Of a stretch of DNA of 64,000 nt, positions 29,734-38,764 are shown piece after piece. Below the pieces are notes generated by a model that was given only the letters and a program-made list of their open reading frames with translations, made no database searches and was not told where the DNA came from. The position numbers and the translations under genes were made by a program. This stretch comes from Acetobacter oeni (GTDB lineage Bacteria; Pseudomonadota; Alphaproteobacteria; Acetobacterales; Acetobacteraceae): the NCBI RefSeq assembly GCF_011516825.1, contig NZ_WOTA01000015.1, forward strand, positions 32,924-96,923. The letters run 5' to 3'. How positions within the stretch are numbered: position 1 is the stretch's first letter; every line of letters begins with the position of its first letter.

Positions 29734-31314
29734 ATGAGTGCCCCTGCCCCACTGCCCGTAAAGCGAGCACTTCTTTCCGTATCTGATAAAACCGGATTAC
29801 TCGAACTCGCCAGAGCACTGGTTGCTCAGGGCGCAGAAATCCTTTCGACAGGCGGATCGGCAAAAGCTCTGAAAAATGCTGGGTTACCGGTAACCGAAGT
29901 GTCTGAGCATACAGGGTTTCCAGAAATCCTGGATGGCCGCGTAAAAACTCTGGTTCCACAAATTCACGGTGGCATTCTGGGGCGACGCGATCTTCCTGCC
30001 CATGTGGAGCAAATGAATGCTCATGGAATTGCACCGATCGATCTCGTGGCGGTCAATCTTTATCCTTTCGAGGCAACCGTCGCATCTGGTGCTGCAGACG
30101 ACGACTGTATCGAAAATATCGATATCGGAGGTCCCGCGCTGATTCGGGCCGCCGCGAAGAATCATAATCACGTAGTTGTGCTGACGGATCCCGCTCAGTA
30201 TGCCCCGGTTATCGAAGCAATGAACAGCGGCGGGACAACGCTGGAAACCCGACGCCTGCTTGCTGGCGCAGCATACGCCCGTACTGCATCTTACGATGCC
30301 GCGATCGCGAACTGGTTCGCTCAGAGGCGTGATGATCTCCTGCCCGATCGCTTTACCCTTGCCGGAGAGCGACATGAGATATTGAGGTATGGTGAGAATC
30401 CACACCAGAAAGCTGCTTTTTACTACAATGGCAGCAAACGTCCGGGTGTGGCGACCGCGCGCCAGATTCAGGGGAAAGCCCTGTCCTATAATAATCTTAA
30501 CGATACTGATGCAGCATTCGAAGCCGTTGCCGAATTCAGCACGCCCGCTGTGGTTGTCGTCAAACATGCCAATCCATGCGGCGTAGCGACTGCATCTGAC
30601 TTTTCGAGTGCATGGGATCAGGCCTTGCGCTGCGATCCCGTTTCGGCTTTTGGCGGCATCGTTGCCCTGAACGGCACTCTGGACGAAGAAACAGCGATAA
30701 AGATCGCCTCCATCTTCACGGAAGTGATCGTCGCTCCAGATGCAACGCATGCTGCTCGTGAGATTCTTGCGCGCAAGAAAAATCTTCGGTTGCTCCTGAC
30801 CGGCGCGCTGCCCGATCCAGGAGAGGCGGGAGTGATTGTGCGGTCTGTTGCGGGAGGTTTTCTTGCTCAGACACGTGACAATGGGCGCATCACTGAAGAT
30901 GACCTCAGAGTTGCAACACAACGCGCTCCGACATCCGAAGAAATGCAGGAGCTCATCTTTGCATTCCGAGTTGCTAAACACGTGAAATCAAACGCCATTG
31001 TCTATGCAAAAAACCATGCCACGGTAGGAATCGGCGCAGGTCAGATGAGTCGTGTCGATTCAGCCCGTATCGCAGTCAGCAAAAGTCTGGAAGCAGCAAA
31101 ACTTCTGGGACAAAATGAACCTTTGACGAAAGGAAGCGTCGTCGCATCTGACGCCTTCTTCCCGTTTGCAGATGGCCTTGAGACAATTGTAGCTGCCGGA
31201 GCAACTGCCGTGATTCAACCCGGCGGCTCAATCCGGGACAAAGAAGTCATTGCCGCAGCTGATGCCGCAGGAATAGCGATGGTCTTTACCGGTATGCGTC
31301 ATTTCCGGCACTGA
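29734..31314 (+). CDS. purH: Bifunctional AICAR transformylase / IMP cyclohydrolase
   Basis: A 526-residue bifunctional enzyme for the last two steps to IMP. The N-terminal MGS-like cyclohydrolase domain is marked by [17 protein letters not shown] and [19 protein letters not shown]. The C-terminal transformylase has the KHANPCG motif and [10 protein letters not shown]. The ATG at 29734 gives the usual N-terminus; an in-frame start at 29689 would add 15 residues. It stands apart from the purine operon at 38-44 kb but belongs to the same pathway. Confidence 0.97.
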   Translation: MSAPAPLPVKRALLSVSDKTGLLELARALVAQGAEILSTGGSAKALKNAGLPVTEVSEHTGFPEILDGRVKTLVPQIHGGILGRRDLPAHVEQMNAHGIAPIDLVAVNLYPFEATVASGAADDDCIENIDIGGPALIRAAAKNHNHVVVLTDPAQYAPVIEAMNSGGTTLETRRLLAGAAYARTASYDAAIANWFAQRRDDLLPDRFTLAGERHEILRYGENPHQKAAFYYNGSKRPGVATARQIQGKALSYNNLNDTDAAFEAVAEFSTPAVVVVKHANPCGVATASDFSSAWDQALRCDPVSAFGGIVALNGTLDEETAIKIASIFTEVIVAPDATHAAREILARKKNLRLLLTGALPDPGEAGVIVRSVAGGFLAQTRDNGRITEDDLRVATQRAPTSEEMQELIFAFRVAKHVKSNAIVYAKNHATVGIGAGQMSRVDSARIAVSKSLEAAKLLGQNEPLTKGSVVASDAFFPFADGLETIVAAGATAVIQPGGSIRDKEVIAAADAAGIAMVFTGMRHFRH

Positions 31315-31430
31315 CCCGCTTACATCCCGCTTGTCTCGCGATACACATCATGTCGCTATAGATAACTTGTCGTAGAGATCTGATCGGTCTGATTACAGAC
31401 TTATCAGACCGATGAATGCCTGGATTTATT

Positions 31431-32144
31431 ATGCGTCAGTTTTTTAGAGTCGCAGTGGCTGTTTTTGGAACAGTTGGTGTTTTCACGTCCCTTCCTGCCT
31501 GCGCGGCAACAACCCCGACTTCCGTATATGATCTCTCCGTGCTTCCGGGTTTCAGCGGAACGGTAGCGCAATATATCCCTTTACCTGTCGGCGGTGTGAC
31601 AGGTCTCATTCTGCAAGACGGGCACGAAGTTCTGGTTTCGCCTGAACTGGGACTTTCCCTGCCTAAAATTGTAAAACCTGGAGAGCGTGTAACGGGAACT
31701 GGCCTGAAAGGTACAACACTTCCGCTTATTCGTGCTTTTACGATAGCGGGTCCGCGCGGGCAGCGCGCCGAAGACGCCGGCATCGTCATGCCACAGCATT
31801 CACCGGAAATGATTGCCGGGCCCGATATTGCCGCACACGGAACAGTGTGGATGCGTCTGTATGACGTGAGAGGCGTGCTGAGTGGGGTTGTCCTTAAAGA
31901 TCATACTGTCATTAAAGTGCCCCCTGGGGCCGCCGCACGAATTGCATCATGGCTAATCCCCGGCGCAACGATTTTTGCTGCCGGCCCGGGTACGTCAGGT
32001 GAACTCGGCGTTGCGATCAACGCTCACGAAATCGGACCAGACAATCAGCAGCTTATTTCCCTTGCTGCCGAGGATGCTCCTCCTCCCGGACCACCAGCCG
32101 GAGCACCTGGTTACGATATTATCTCTCCTGCCGAAACGCATTAA
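31431..32144 (+). CDS. Exported hypothetical protein
   Basis: I do not recognise a family. From ATG 31431 the protein has 237 residues. A signal peptide (RVAVAVFGTVGVFTSLPACAA) leads to a mature part rich in Gly, Pro and Val. Two related internal segments can be seen: GGVTGLILQDGHEVLVSPE and VRGVLSGVVLKDHTVIKVPP, each followed by a Gly/Thr-rich stretch, suggesting a repeated small beta domain. The end is Pro-rich. An ATG at 31416 is also possible. It lies between purH and the IS5-type transposase. Confidence 0.62.
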   Translation: MRQFFRVAVAVFGTVGVFTSLPACAATTPTSVYDLSVLPGFSGTVAQYIPLPVGGVTGLILQDGHEVLVSPELGLSLPKIVKPGERVTGTGLKGTTLPLIRAFTIAGPRGQRAEDAGIVMPQHSPEMIAGPDIAAHGTVWMRLYDVRGVLSGVVLKDHTVIKVPPGAAARIASWLIPGATIFAAGPGTSGELGVAINAHEIGPDNQQLISLAAEDAPPPGPPAGAPGYDIISPAETH

Positions 32145-32475
32145 TGCATTATGCAGTCTGAATGCCTTTAAATGGAAAACATTCCGATTAAGAAAAGAGA
32201 CCCAAACCCTATCCGGGGGGAATTTGCTATATGCGTCGGAGTTGTAAGAGTCTTTCAGAAACTCAACATACAAAGCTTACGAACCACAACGGAATGATTA
32301 AGCCTGACATGACAGCCAGTCAGAGGCTCCACAGGCCAGTTCGCTTCTTTCGTGTCTCAGACGATCAACGTGGACCGCATGTCCTCATCAGACACCTGGA
32401 GAGTTCGAAAACCCCCCTGGTTTTGATGGGTGCTGTATGATTCCATCTCTCATCTTGTGATGAGGGGTGGATAGA
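32145..32475. other. Intergenic stretch upstream of the transposase
   Basis: This 331-base gap contains no supported gene. The left end of the insertion element probably lies in it, close to GGAGAGTTCG near 32399, followed by a C-run and G/T-rich sequence. No matching inverted copy was found downstream by eye, so the element boundary is left open. Confidence 0.4.
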
Positions 32476-33543
32476 ATGAAGCAGCCAGGTTTCTTTGATG
32501 TTGAAGAGCTGCTTGCTCGGTTGAGTGGGCTTGGCGATCAGCTCGAGGCATTTTCCCGGACTGTGAATTTCGAAGTGTTCCGTCATGACCTGGAGAAGGC
32601 TCTGGCCTACGCGGATGGGAGCAAAGGCGGTCGTCCTCCGTTTGATCCGGTGCTGATGTTCAAAATCCTCGTGATCCAGACGCTGAATAATCTGTCCGAT
32701 GAACGGACGGAATACCTGATCAATGATCGTCTCTCTTTCATGCGCTTTCTCGGTCTGGGGCTGTCAGACCGCGTCCCGGATGCCAAAACAATCTGGCTGT
32801 TTCGGGAACGTCTGACGCAGGCCGGTGCCATCGACGTGCTGTTCAACCGGTTCGATATGATTCTGCGGAACGCAGGCTATCTGCCGATGTCAGGCCAGAT
32901 CCTGGACGCAACTCTGGTGGCAGCTCCAAAGCAGCGCAATACAAACGCCGAGAAGATGGATCTGCGTGAAGGACGAATCTCACAAGACTGGCAGGACAAG
33001 CCCTCAAAGCTTTCTCACAAAGACCGTCATGCGCACTGGACGTTGAAGTTCACGAAGGCCAAGCGGCAGGAGCCCGCAACGGATCTTGCCATCCCATTCT
33101 TTGGCTACAAATCCCATATTTCCATCGACCGAAAGTTTCGGCTGATCCGAAAATGGAAGACGACCGATGCGGCAGCCAGTGATGGCGCTCGATTGAGAGA
33201 GGGTCTGCTGGATAAGACCAATACGGCCTCAACGGTTTGGGCCGACACAGCCTATCGCTCAAAGGCCAATGAGGCTTTCATGGAAAAGCAGGGCTTTGTT
33301 TCCAGAGTACATCGCAAGAAGCCACATCTCAAACTGATGCCACGACATATCCAGAGATCCAACGCCGGAAAGTCCGTTATCCGTTCGCGTGTCGAGCACG
33401 TCTTCGCCGATCAGAAATCACAGATGAGGCTGTTCATCCGCACTATCGGGATCACGCGAGCCACCATGAGGATCGGGCTGGCCAACATCGTCTACAACAT
33501 GCGCCGCTTTCTCTTCCTGGAGAGGGTCGGCGGAGCCGCATAG
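32476..33543 (+). mobile_element. IS5-family transposase gene
   Basis: A complete-looking 355-residue IS5-group DDE transposase. The N-terminal domain has GGRPPFDPVLMFKILVIQTL and DRLSFMRFLGL typical of IS5. Catalytic candidates are Asp in QILDATLV, Asp in VWADTAYRS and Glu in SRVEHVFADQ. The ATG at 32476 has GAGGGG nine bases upstream. Terminal inverted repeats and target duplications could not be identified with confidence, so only the gene extent is given. It is the only insertion element seen in the window. Confidence 0.9.
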
Positions 33544-33796
33544 CGATCCTGAATGCAGTGAACTTCGTCCTGCCTATATACGGCACGACAGACAACTCCA
33601 AACAGAACCACCAATCATCGTTCCCTGCGCCTGAAATCAAGCAGCCAGGATATCAATCAATGGTTCTTCGATCCCTCCAGCTTCCTTTATCATGCTGTTT
33701 GTCCGTAATTTTTTCGCCGAACTTTGAATACAATTGATCAAATAAATATCAAATCTGCCCGATGACAAATCCCGGAATGACCTTTTCTCCGAAACC

Positions 33797-34555
33797 TTAT
33801 GTATTATGAATAAAGCTCCAGTAAAACGGAGTCCGGCCAGCCTTAATGGCCTTAGCTTCGTAGCGGGTCGGAGGCCAGTCTGAAGGCCGGATAACCTCGG
33901 GTTCGACAACTTTAAAGAAAGACTGGTTTCCCATCACGTCCCGGACCCATTCCTGATAGGTCGGGTCGTCGCTAGCGACTCTCCATTCAGCCCCTGGTTT
34001 TAACACTCTTGCTACCTGCGCAAGATTTCCAGGATGAACAAATCGGCGTTTCGCATGTCTGGCTTTCGGCCACGGATCCGGAAACATAAGGAAAAGGCGA
34101 CTAAGTGAGGCATCCGGCAATTTCGCCAGAAGCAACCTGGCATCATCATCCCAGATTTTAAGAAGAGGCGGAACGCGCCCTGTTTCTTCTTCGCCCTCAG
34201 GAAACAAACGAGACAGAAGCGAGCAGAGACCGTTTTCAAAAACCTCTGAAGCGATATACCCGACTGTCGGATGAGCCGCCACCTGAGCAGCAACATGCTC
34301 ACCACCGCCAAAACCGATTTCCAGCCAGGTTTCAGAAGGCACCTCAGCAAACGCAGAAGGCGGAGATACAGCATCGGACAGCGGAAAGCGCATCCGTGGA
34401 AGCGCCTGCTCCATCAGAAGCTTCTGGCGCTGCCTGAGCGGCCGTCCCTTCTGCCTCCCATAAAGACGCGGAACCGGTGGTTTTGAGTCAGCCCCAACAT
34501 GCTCTGTCTGCGTCTTTGACAAGTCCGGCTTTTCGCGCTCCACCATCCTTAGCAA
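33797..34555 (-). CDS. trmB: tRNA (guanine-N7-)-methyltransferase
   Basis: A 252-residue SAM-dependent methyltransferase that makes m7G46 in tRNA. LEIGFGGGEHVAAQV is the SAM-binding loop, and LFLMFPDPWPKARHAKRRFVHP carries the family signature PDPWPK. The C-terminal TRYEAKAIKAGRTPFYW is also typical. It starts nine bases after metK, which produces its methyl donor, so the two are likely cotranscribed. The N-terminus is slightly long; ATG at 34546 is an alternative start. Confidence 0.95.
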   Translation of the reverse strand: MLRMVEREKPDLSKTQTEHVGADSKPPVPRLYGRQKGRPLRQRQKLLMEQALPRMRFPLSDAVSPPSAFAEVPSETWLEIGFGGGEHVAAQVAAHPTVGYIASEVFENGLCSLLSRLFPEGEEETGRVPPLLKIWDDDARLLLAKLPDASLSRLFLMFPDPWPKARHAKRRFVHPGNLAQVARVLKPGAEWRVASDDPTYQEWVRDVMGNQSFFKVVEPEVIRPSDWPPTRYEAKAIKAGRTPFYWSFIHNT

Positions 34556-34564
34556 ACTTCGCTT

Positions 34565-35752
34565 TTAACGGCTGAATGCACCACGAAGAGCGTCAACAAG
34601 ATCTGTCCGCTCCCATGGGAATGTGTCGCGCGCCTCATCCGGTGTGCGGCCAAAATGTCCGTAAGCAGAGGTCTCTGTATAAATCGGACGATTCAGGCGC
34701 AGATGCTGGCGAATACCACGCGGAGACAGATTCATCACTTCACGCAGAACCTGACCAAGCCTGGTTTCGTCCACGTCCTTACCGGTCCCGTCGAGATCAA
34801 CATATACAGAGAGGGGATGCGAGACACCGATCGCATAAGAAATCTGCAAAGTGCAACGATCTGCCAGACCCGCGGCAACAACATTCTTAGCCAGATAGCG
34901 GCAGGCATAGGCAGCTGAACGATCAACCTTCGTCGGATCTTTCCCTGAGAATGCACCGCCACCATGCGGAGCGGCACCGCCATAGGTGTCTACGATAATC
35001 TTGCGACCGGTCAGTCCGGCATCCCCGTCAGGACCGCCTATGACAAAAATTCCGGTGGGGTTAACATAAAACTCGTCTTCCGGCGGCAGCCATCCCTCAG
35101 GAAGTACATCTGCAACAATCGTTCTGAGTTCTTCGCGCATGTCCTTCTGGCTCATGCCTTCATCATGCTGCGTAGAAATAACAACCGATGTTGCGCCGAC
35201 AGGCTTTCCATTCACATAACGTAAGGTGACCTGGCTTTTTGCATCCGGCTGAAGGCCTGTTGCACGGCGATCACCGGCGCGACGCAGATCCCGCATCGTC
35301 TTCAGAATTTTATGCGAATAAAAAAGCGGCGCAGGCATGAGAGTCTCAGTTTCGTTCGTGGCGAAACCAAACATAATTCCCTGATCGCCAGCTCCCTCAT
35401 CCTTATTGCCCGCGCTGTCTACACCGACGGCAATATCTGCGGACTGCTCATGAAGATAGTTCGAAATTTCAGCATTTTTCCAGGAAAATCCAGCCTGATC
35501 ATATCCAATATCGCGAATCGCCGCCCGGGTCGCTTCAATCAGACTATCTGGCGTTACGGATGCCGGACCACGCACCTCACCTGCAAGAATGACGCGATTA
35601 GTCGTCACCATTGTCTCGCACGCAACGCGCGACTCAGGGTCTGCGGTCAGATATGCGTCCAGAACGGTATCACTGATCCGGTCAGCCACCTTATCCGGGT
35701 GACCTTCGGACACTGACTCCGAGGTAAACAGAAACTCGCCGTGCTTGAGCAT
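34565..35752 (-). CDS. metK: S-adenosylmethionine synthetase
   Basis: A 395-residue enzyme that makes SAM from methionine and [23 protein letters not shown] is the N-terminal ATP/Mg signature, [10 protein letters not shown] the hexapeptide motif, and [19 protein letters not shown] the P-loop-like motif. Length is normal. It lies 161 bases after dapB and immediately before trmB, all on the minus strand. The leader between dapB and metK folds into a compact structure that would cover the only obvious ribosome site, suggesting feedback control. Confidence 0.97.
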   Translation of the reverse strand: MLKHGEFLFTSESVSEGHPDKVADRISDTVLDAYLTADPESRVACETMVTTNRVILAGEVRGPASVTPDSLIEATRAAIRDIGYDQAGFSWKNAEISNYLHEQSADIAVGVDSAGNKDEGAGDQGIMFGFATNETETLMPAPLFYSHKILKTMRDLRRAGDRRATGLQPDAKSQVTLRYVNGKPVGATSVVISTQHDEGMSQKDMREELRTIVADVLPEGWLPPEDEFYVNPTGIFVIGGPDGDAGLTGRKIIVDTYGGAAPHGGGAFSGKDPTKVDRSAAYACRYLAKNVVAAGLADRCTLQISYAIGVSHPLSVYVDLDGTGKDVDETRLGQVLREVMNLSPRGIRQHLRLNRPIYTETSAYGHFGRTPDEARDTFPWERTDLVDALRGAFSR

Positions 35753-35821
35753 GATTGTGCCGACTGCCTCGCTAATAAGGTGGAACTGTCACGACCCCAC
35801 GAACATTTCGCCTGGGAGGCA
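35753..35821 (-). promoter_or_regulatory. Candidate metK leader RNA with sequestered ribosome site
   Basis: Reading the minus strand, TGCCTC (35821-35816) pairs with GAGGCA (35770-35765). Directly inside lies a second stem, CCA-GG-CGAA / TTCG-TGG (35815-35797) with an ATG loop. A 26-base single strand then returns to the first stem. GAGG in the closing strand is the only good ribosome site, 14 bases before the metK ATG, so folding would block translation. Size and place suit a SAM-responsive switch. It does not match the SAM-II or SAM/SAH consensus that I recall. Confidence 0.45.
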
Positions 35822-35873
35822 TGTCGTTTGACGGAGGATATGCCGCGGGTCAAGCCGCAAGGCTGTTAATCTG

Positions 35874-35900
35874 GGTCACACGTGGCGGGATGCCGTGACC
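35874..35900 (-). terminator. Hairpin downstream of dapB
   Basis: GGTCAC at 35874-35879 is complementary to GTGACC at 35895-35900, with an inner GGC/GCC pairing. It starts 14 bases after the dapB stop. There is no T-run on the minus strand after it, so it may be a weak terminator or part of the metK leader. Confidence 0.4.
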
Positions 35901-35913
35901 TGATGTCCTCTGT

Positions 35914-36717
35914 TTATGCGAGTCCCAATACGTTTTCCATCGAATAAAGTCCCGGGGCCTGGAAGACGACCCATTTTGCCGCCTGTACCGCCCCATCTGC
36001 AAAAACCCGCCGATCAAATGCACGGTGGCCTAATTCGATCTGCTCCGTCGCAGAGGTAAAGATCAGCTTATGCTCGCCTACAATCTGACCACCACGCAAA
36101 GCTGCGAAGCCTATCGTACCGGCCTGCCGAACTCCGCACTGCCCTTCCCTCGCCGGCACCCGGACGGCAGCCAAGCTGGTTCCCCTGCCTTCAGCAACAG
36201 CTTCGCCAATAGCGAGGGCCGTGCCCGAAGGTGCATCGACTTTCTGACGATGATGCATCTCGACAATTTCTGCGTCATATCGATCACCCGACAGAACAGC
36301 CCCCATTTCCCGTGCGAGACGCAAAACCAGTGTTACGCCTGCCGAAAAATTTGCAGCCTGAACAACTGCAATATGATCTGCCGCAGCATTCACCGCACGC
36401 TGATCATCCGCAGTTAACCCCGTGGTCCCCAATACCCACGGAACGCCCGCCTCCGCCAGAGTTTCCGCATGAGAAACAACTGTCGAAACATTCGTAAAAT
36501 CTATGATAACATCAACATCTGCCAAAAGATCAGAAAGATTACGAACCAGCCGAAGGTTATTCATCAGCGGGTCGGCGCCGGTTATTTTTGTTCCTGATTG
36601 CCGGCACGTTCCTCCTGTAACGATGAAACCAGCTTCCCGTGCGCTACAGACAAGCCCCTGCCCCATTCGTCCGGTAATTCCGGCTATGCCAATACGTAAT
36701 GAATGCGGGGTCATCAC
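35914..36717 (-). CDS. dapB: 4-hydroxy-tetrahydrodipicolinate reductase
   Basis: A 267-residue reductase of the lysine/diaminopimelate pathway. The nucleotide-binding motif GIAGITGRMGQGLV opens the protein. The catalytic segment EIVEMHHRQKVDAPSGTAL carries the conserved His-His and Lys, and VIDFTNVSTVVSHAE and PWVLGTTGL are typical. Two ATGs (36717, 36714) are adjacent. It is upstream of metK on the same strand with a hairpin between them. Length and motifs are normal. Confidence 0.96.
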   Translation of the reverse strand: MMTPHSLRIGIAGITGRMGQGLVCSAREAGFIVTGGTCRQSGTKITGADPLMNNLRLVRNLSDLLADVDVIIDFTNVSTVVSHAETLAEAGVPWVLGTTGLTADDQRAVNAAADHIAVVQAANFSAGVTLVLRLAREMGAVLSGDRYDAEIVEMHHRQKVDAPSGTALAIGEAVAEGRGTSLAAVRVPAREGQCGVRQAGTIGFAALRGGQIVGEHKLIFTSATEQIELGHRAFDRRVFADGAVQAAKWVVFQAPGLYSMENVLGLA

Positions 36718-37130
36718 CAGCGACGTCCTCTGAAGACAGAAAAAACGGGTGGCGACGCGACCTGGGGGGAAGGACCGCGCCGCCGGTATTCATCCACGGT
36801 GCGAGTTGGGGGACCACCATGGACCCCTTCCTCCTACGACGTTTGCTACGCTCATTCAATGTTCCGGTGACGCCCCCAGCAGGCCCCTGACTGCACTCAG
36901 CAATCACAGTTTCGATGCAGACGTGAAACAGATTCGATGCAGACGTGAAACAGAAAATCACAATTTTCTGTCGGACATAGCGACGTGAGAAGCGCTACGC
37001 CCATTACGTAATTTTAATCGACACCCAATGCTCATAAAAAATCATAATGAGTAAGTCTGCAGTTAACAGAGGTTGCATTTACTCTATGTATTCATAATTT
37101 TTTTATCTATGTTTGAGATACAGCCAGATA
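36718..37130. other. Intergenic stretch between dapB and yraN
   Basis: A 413-base gap upstream of two divergent genes with no supported coding region. It contains an exact 22-base tandem duplication (listed separately) and becomes strongly AT-rich from about 37000 to 37130, where promoter elements for yraN are likely. A minus-strand frame (36644-36961) has no recognisable domain and overlaps dapB. Confidence 0.45.
36911..36954. repeat. Exact 22-base tandem duplication
   Basis: The 22-base unit beginning TTCGATGCAG occurs at 36911-36932 and again, without a mismatch, at 36933-36954. It lies in the gap between dapB and yraN. Two copies only; probably a recent slippage duplication, or a paired protein-binding site upstream of dapB. 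Confidence 0.9.
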
Positions 37131-37520
37131 ATGCACAACGGTCTTTCCAAAACACGTTATGCCACCAGAGGTCATCGCGCCTGGACCTCCGGTATGATGG
37201 CTGAAACTATTGCAGAAGCAGCACTGAGTGCGAGCGGAGCCTCTATATTGCTGAGAAGAGCACGAACCTCATGTGGTGAGGTTGATCTGGTTGTTCAGCA
37301 AACCAGTGAACTCTGTTTTGTGGAGGTAAAGCAAAGGCCAACATGGGCGGAAGCAATGGAAGCTCTCACCCATCGTCAGCAACATCGCATTATAAAAGCT
37401 GCCGAAATAATTCTCGCAAACCACCCGGAATGGGACTACGAGTCAATCAGCTTTGACTTGGTTGCCGTCAATAACACCGGAGCGGCAAGACGAATCAAAA
37501 ACGCTTTCTGGCTTGACTGA
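37131..37520 (+). CDS. yraN: YraN family (UPF0102) nuclease-fold protein
   Basis: A 129-residue protein of the YraN/UPF0102 family, which has an endonuclease-like fold. A-x-x-L-x-x-x-G-like AEAALSASGASILLRR, then CGEVDLVV and CFVEVKQR are the D-(E)xK-type active-site motifs of the fold. The function in cells is not established. The ATG at 37131 is preferred; a TTG at 37113 adds six residues. In other genomes the family often sits near rsmI or lpoA; here it is alone. Confidence 0.85.
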   Translation: MHNGLSKTRYATRGHRAWTSGMMAETIAEAALSASGASILLRRARTSCGEVDLVVQQTSELCFVEVKQRPTWAEAMEALTHRQQHRIIKAAEIILANHPEWDYESISFDLVAVNNTGAARRIKNAFWLD

Positions 37521-37603
37521 TACATATCCCGGGAGCGGATGATCACTATCCGGAAAAACCCGGCCAGCCCTCTGAGAGGGAAGAGCGAGCTATCCTTTTT
37601 ACC

Positions 37604-37918
37604 TTAAGTGCGATGCCTGACATGTGCGGCAGAAACAGTTCTTCTCGCCACATGAAAAGATGCCAGATGAACAAGACCATGAGAGTTACGACGAGCAGCT
37701 GGCTGCCAGGCAATACGGCTACCACTATGAGACGCAACGGAAACATGCCGGGGAACATGATAAACAGGCGTCGCAGTGAGCGATTCTAATGTAAGTTTAC
37801 TGGCTTCATAATCAGAAATTACGCGTTCCGCATATGCTGGCTTTTCTCCGAAAAATATAACAGCCACAGAAACACCTGCCGTAAACAAAGTCAGCTTTCG
37901 CAGCACTTTTCCGATCAT
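37604..37918 (-). CDS. Small exported basic protein
   Basis: Unrecognised 104-residue protein. A Sec-type signal peptide (LTLFTAGVSVAVIFFGEKPAYA) is followed by VISDYEASKLTLESLTATP and then a tail rich in His, Arg, Ser and Ala. It has no cysteine and no membrane segment after the signal. ATG at 37930 is an alternative start. The overlapping minus-strand frame at 37546-37758 is hydrophobic, but I take it as non-coding. The signal peptide makes a real secreted product plausible. Confidence 0.5.
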   Translation of the reverse strand: MIGKVLRKLTLFTAGVSVAVIFFGEKPAYAERVISDYEASKLTLESLTATPVYHVPRHVSVASHSGSRIAWQPAARRNSHGLVHLASFHVARRTVSAAHVRHRT

Positions 37919-38032
37919 TGCAACTCTCACCCATCAATTCTGCAAAGCACTATAGCCCGTCACGTCCTGCCGGCAACCCACAAAGCACGACCTCACCGAT
38001 ATTACGGAAGAGCGTCTGGCGCATTTATAATA

Positions 38033-38065
38033 AAAAAAACGCGCCCATAAAGCGCGCGTTTTTTT
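38033..38065. terminator. Rho-independent bidirectional terminator
   Basis: A run of A's followed by CGCGC (38033-38044) is the mirror complement of GCGCG plus a run of T's (38054-38065), around a nine-base loop. It directly follows the grxD stop on the minus strand and has a T-tail on both strands. It closes the purine-bolA-grxD operon. Confidence 0.88.
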
Positions 38066-38085
38066 ACGAAGCGTATTTCCGGATT

Positions 38086-38427
38086 TCAGGCCACGGCTGT
38101 CGCGATTCCCTTTTCAACGAGCAACGTCTGAAGTTCGCCCGACTGAGCCATCTCGCTAACAATATCACAGCCACCAACGAACTCGCCTTTTACATAGAGC
38201 TGCGGAATCGTTGGCCAGTCGGAAAATACTTTAATTCCGTCTCTGATCTCAGGATCGGCCAGCACATTCTCTGCCTTGAACGGCACACCAATATGGTTGA
38301 GAATCTGAACTACACGACTGGAAAAACCACATTGTGGAAAATCCGGCGTTCCTTTCATAAATAGCATGACAGGATTTGACTCAATCAGCGACTGAATGCG
38401 CTGTCCTACGGGAGTGGACATCTTCAT
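38086..38427 (-). CDS. grxD: Monothiol glutaredoxin, Grx4 family
   Basis: A 113-residue monothiol glutaredoxin with the CGFS active site at residues 33-36 ([13 protein letters not shown]), [19 protein letters not shown] and a GSH-binding tail. CGFS glutaredoxins bind [2Fe-2S] clusters with glutathione and form complexes with BolA proteins. Here bolA lies just upstream (45 bases) on the same strand, a conserved pairing. The strong terminator follows the stop. The sequence has the normal length and no changes. Confidence 0.95.
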   Translation of the reverse strand: MKMSTPVGQRIQSLIESNPVMLFMKGTPDFPQCGFSSRVVQILNHIGVPFKAENVLADPEIRDGIKVFSDWPTIPQLYVKGEFVGGCDIVSEMAQSGELQTLLVEKGIATAVA

Positions 38428-38472
38428 TACTCCGATTTCCAGAAACTGTTATATCGTCTGTCAGGCATCAGC

Positions 38473-38709
38473 TTATATTTCAGGAGCAGCAGTCTTCAAT
38501 GCAAGCGCGTGAAGTGTTCCCCCCATATGACCCTGGAGAGAATTATACACCATCTGATGCTGTTTTACCCGCGAAACTCCCCGAAAAGCTTCACTGATGA
38601 CCGTGCAGGCATAATGATCTCCATCTCCGGCAAGGTCATCAATTTTGACAACAGCATCCGGAAATGCCTCACGAATGTAGGTTTCTATCTCAGGTGCCGT
38701 CATAGCCAT
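38473..38709 (-). CDS. bolA: BolA family protein
   Basis: A 78-residue short BolA (IbaG/BolA2-like). IETYIREAFPDAVVKIDDLAGDGDHY and RVKQHQMVYNSLQGHMGG-like segments mark the fold, with the conserved His of the Grx-shared cluster site. The ATG at 38709 has GGAG seven bases upstream; a longer reading to 38772 overlaps purL and is unlikely. It sits between purL and grxD in one operon, fitting the known BolA-Grx4 iron-sulfur partnership. Confidence 0.93.
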   Translation of the reverse strand: MAMTAPEIETYIREAFPDAVVKIDDLAGDGDHYACTVISEAFRGVSRVKQHQMVYNSLQGHMGGTLHALALKTAAPEI

Positions 38710-38764
38710 CAGATCGCTCCTCGTTCTTCTGGCTGCCAGATAACAGCCACCCCGTCTTCCAACC

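Noticed and set aside
37546..37758. Hydrophobic 70-codon minus-strand frame overlapping the small basic secreted protein.
   Set aside because: It has no ribosome site and the overlapping frame has a proper signal peptide; only one is likely coded.
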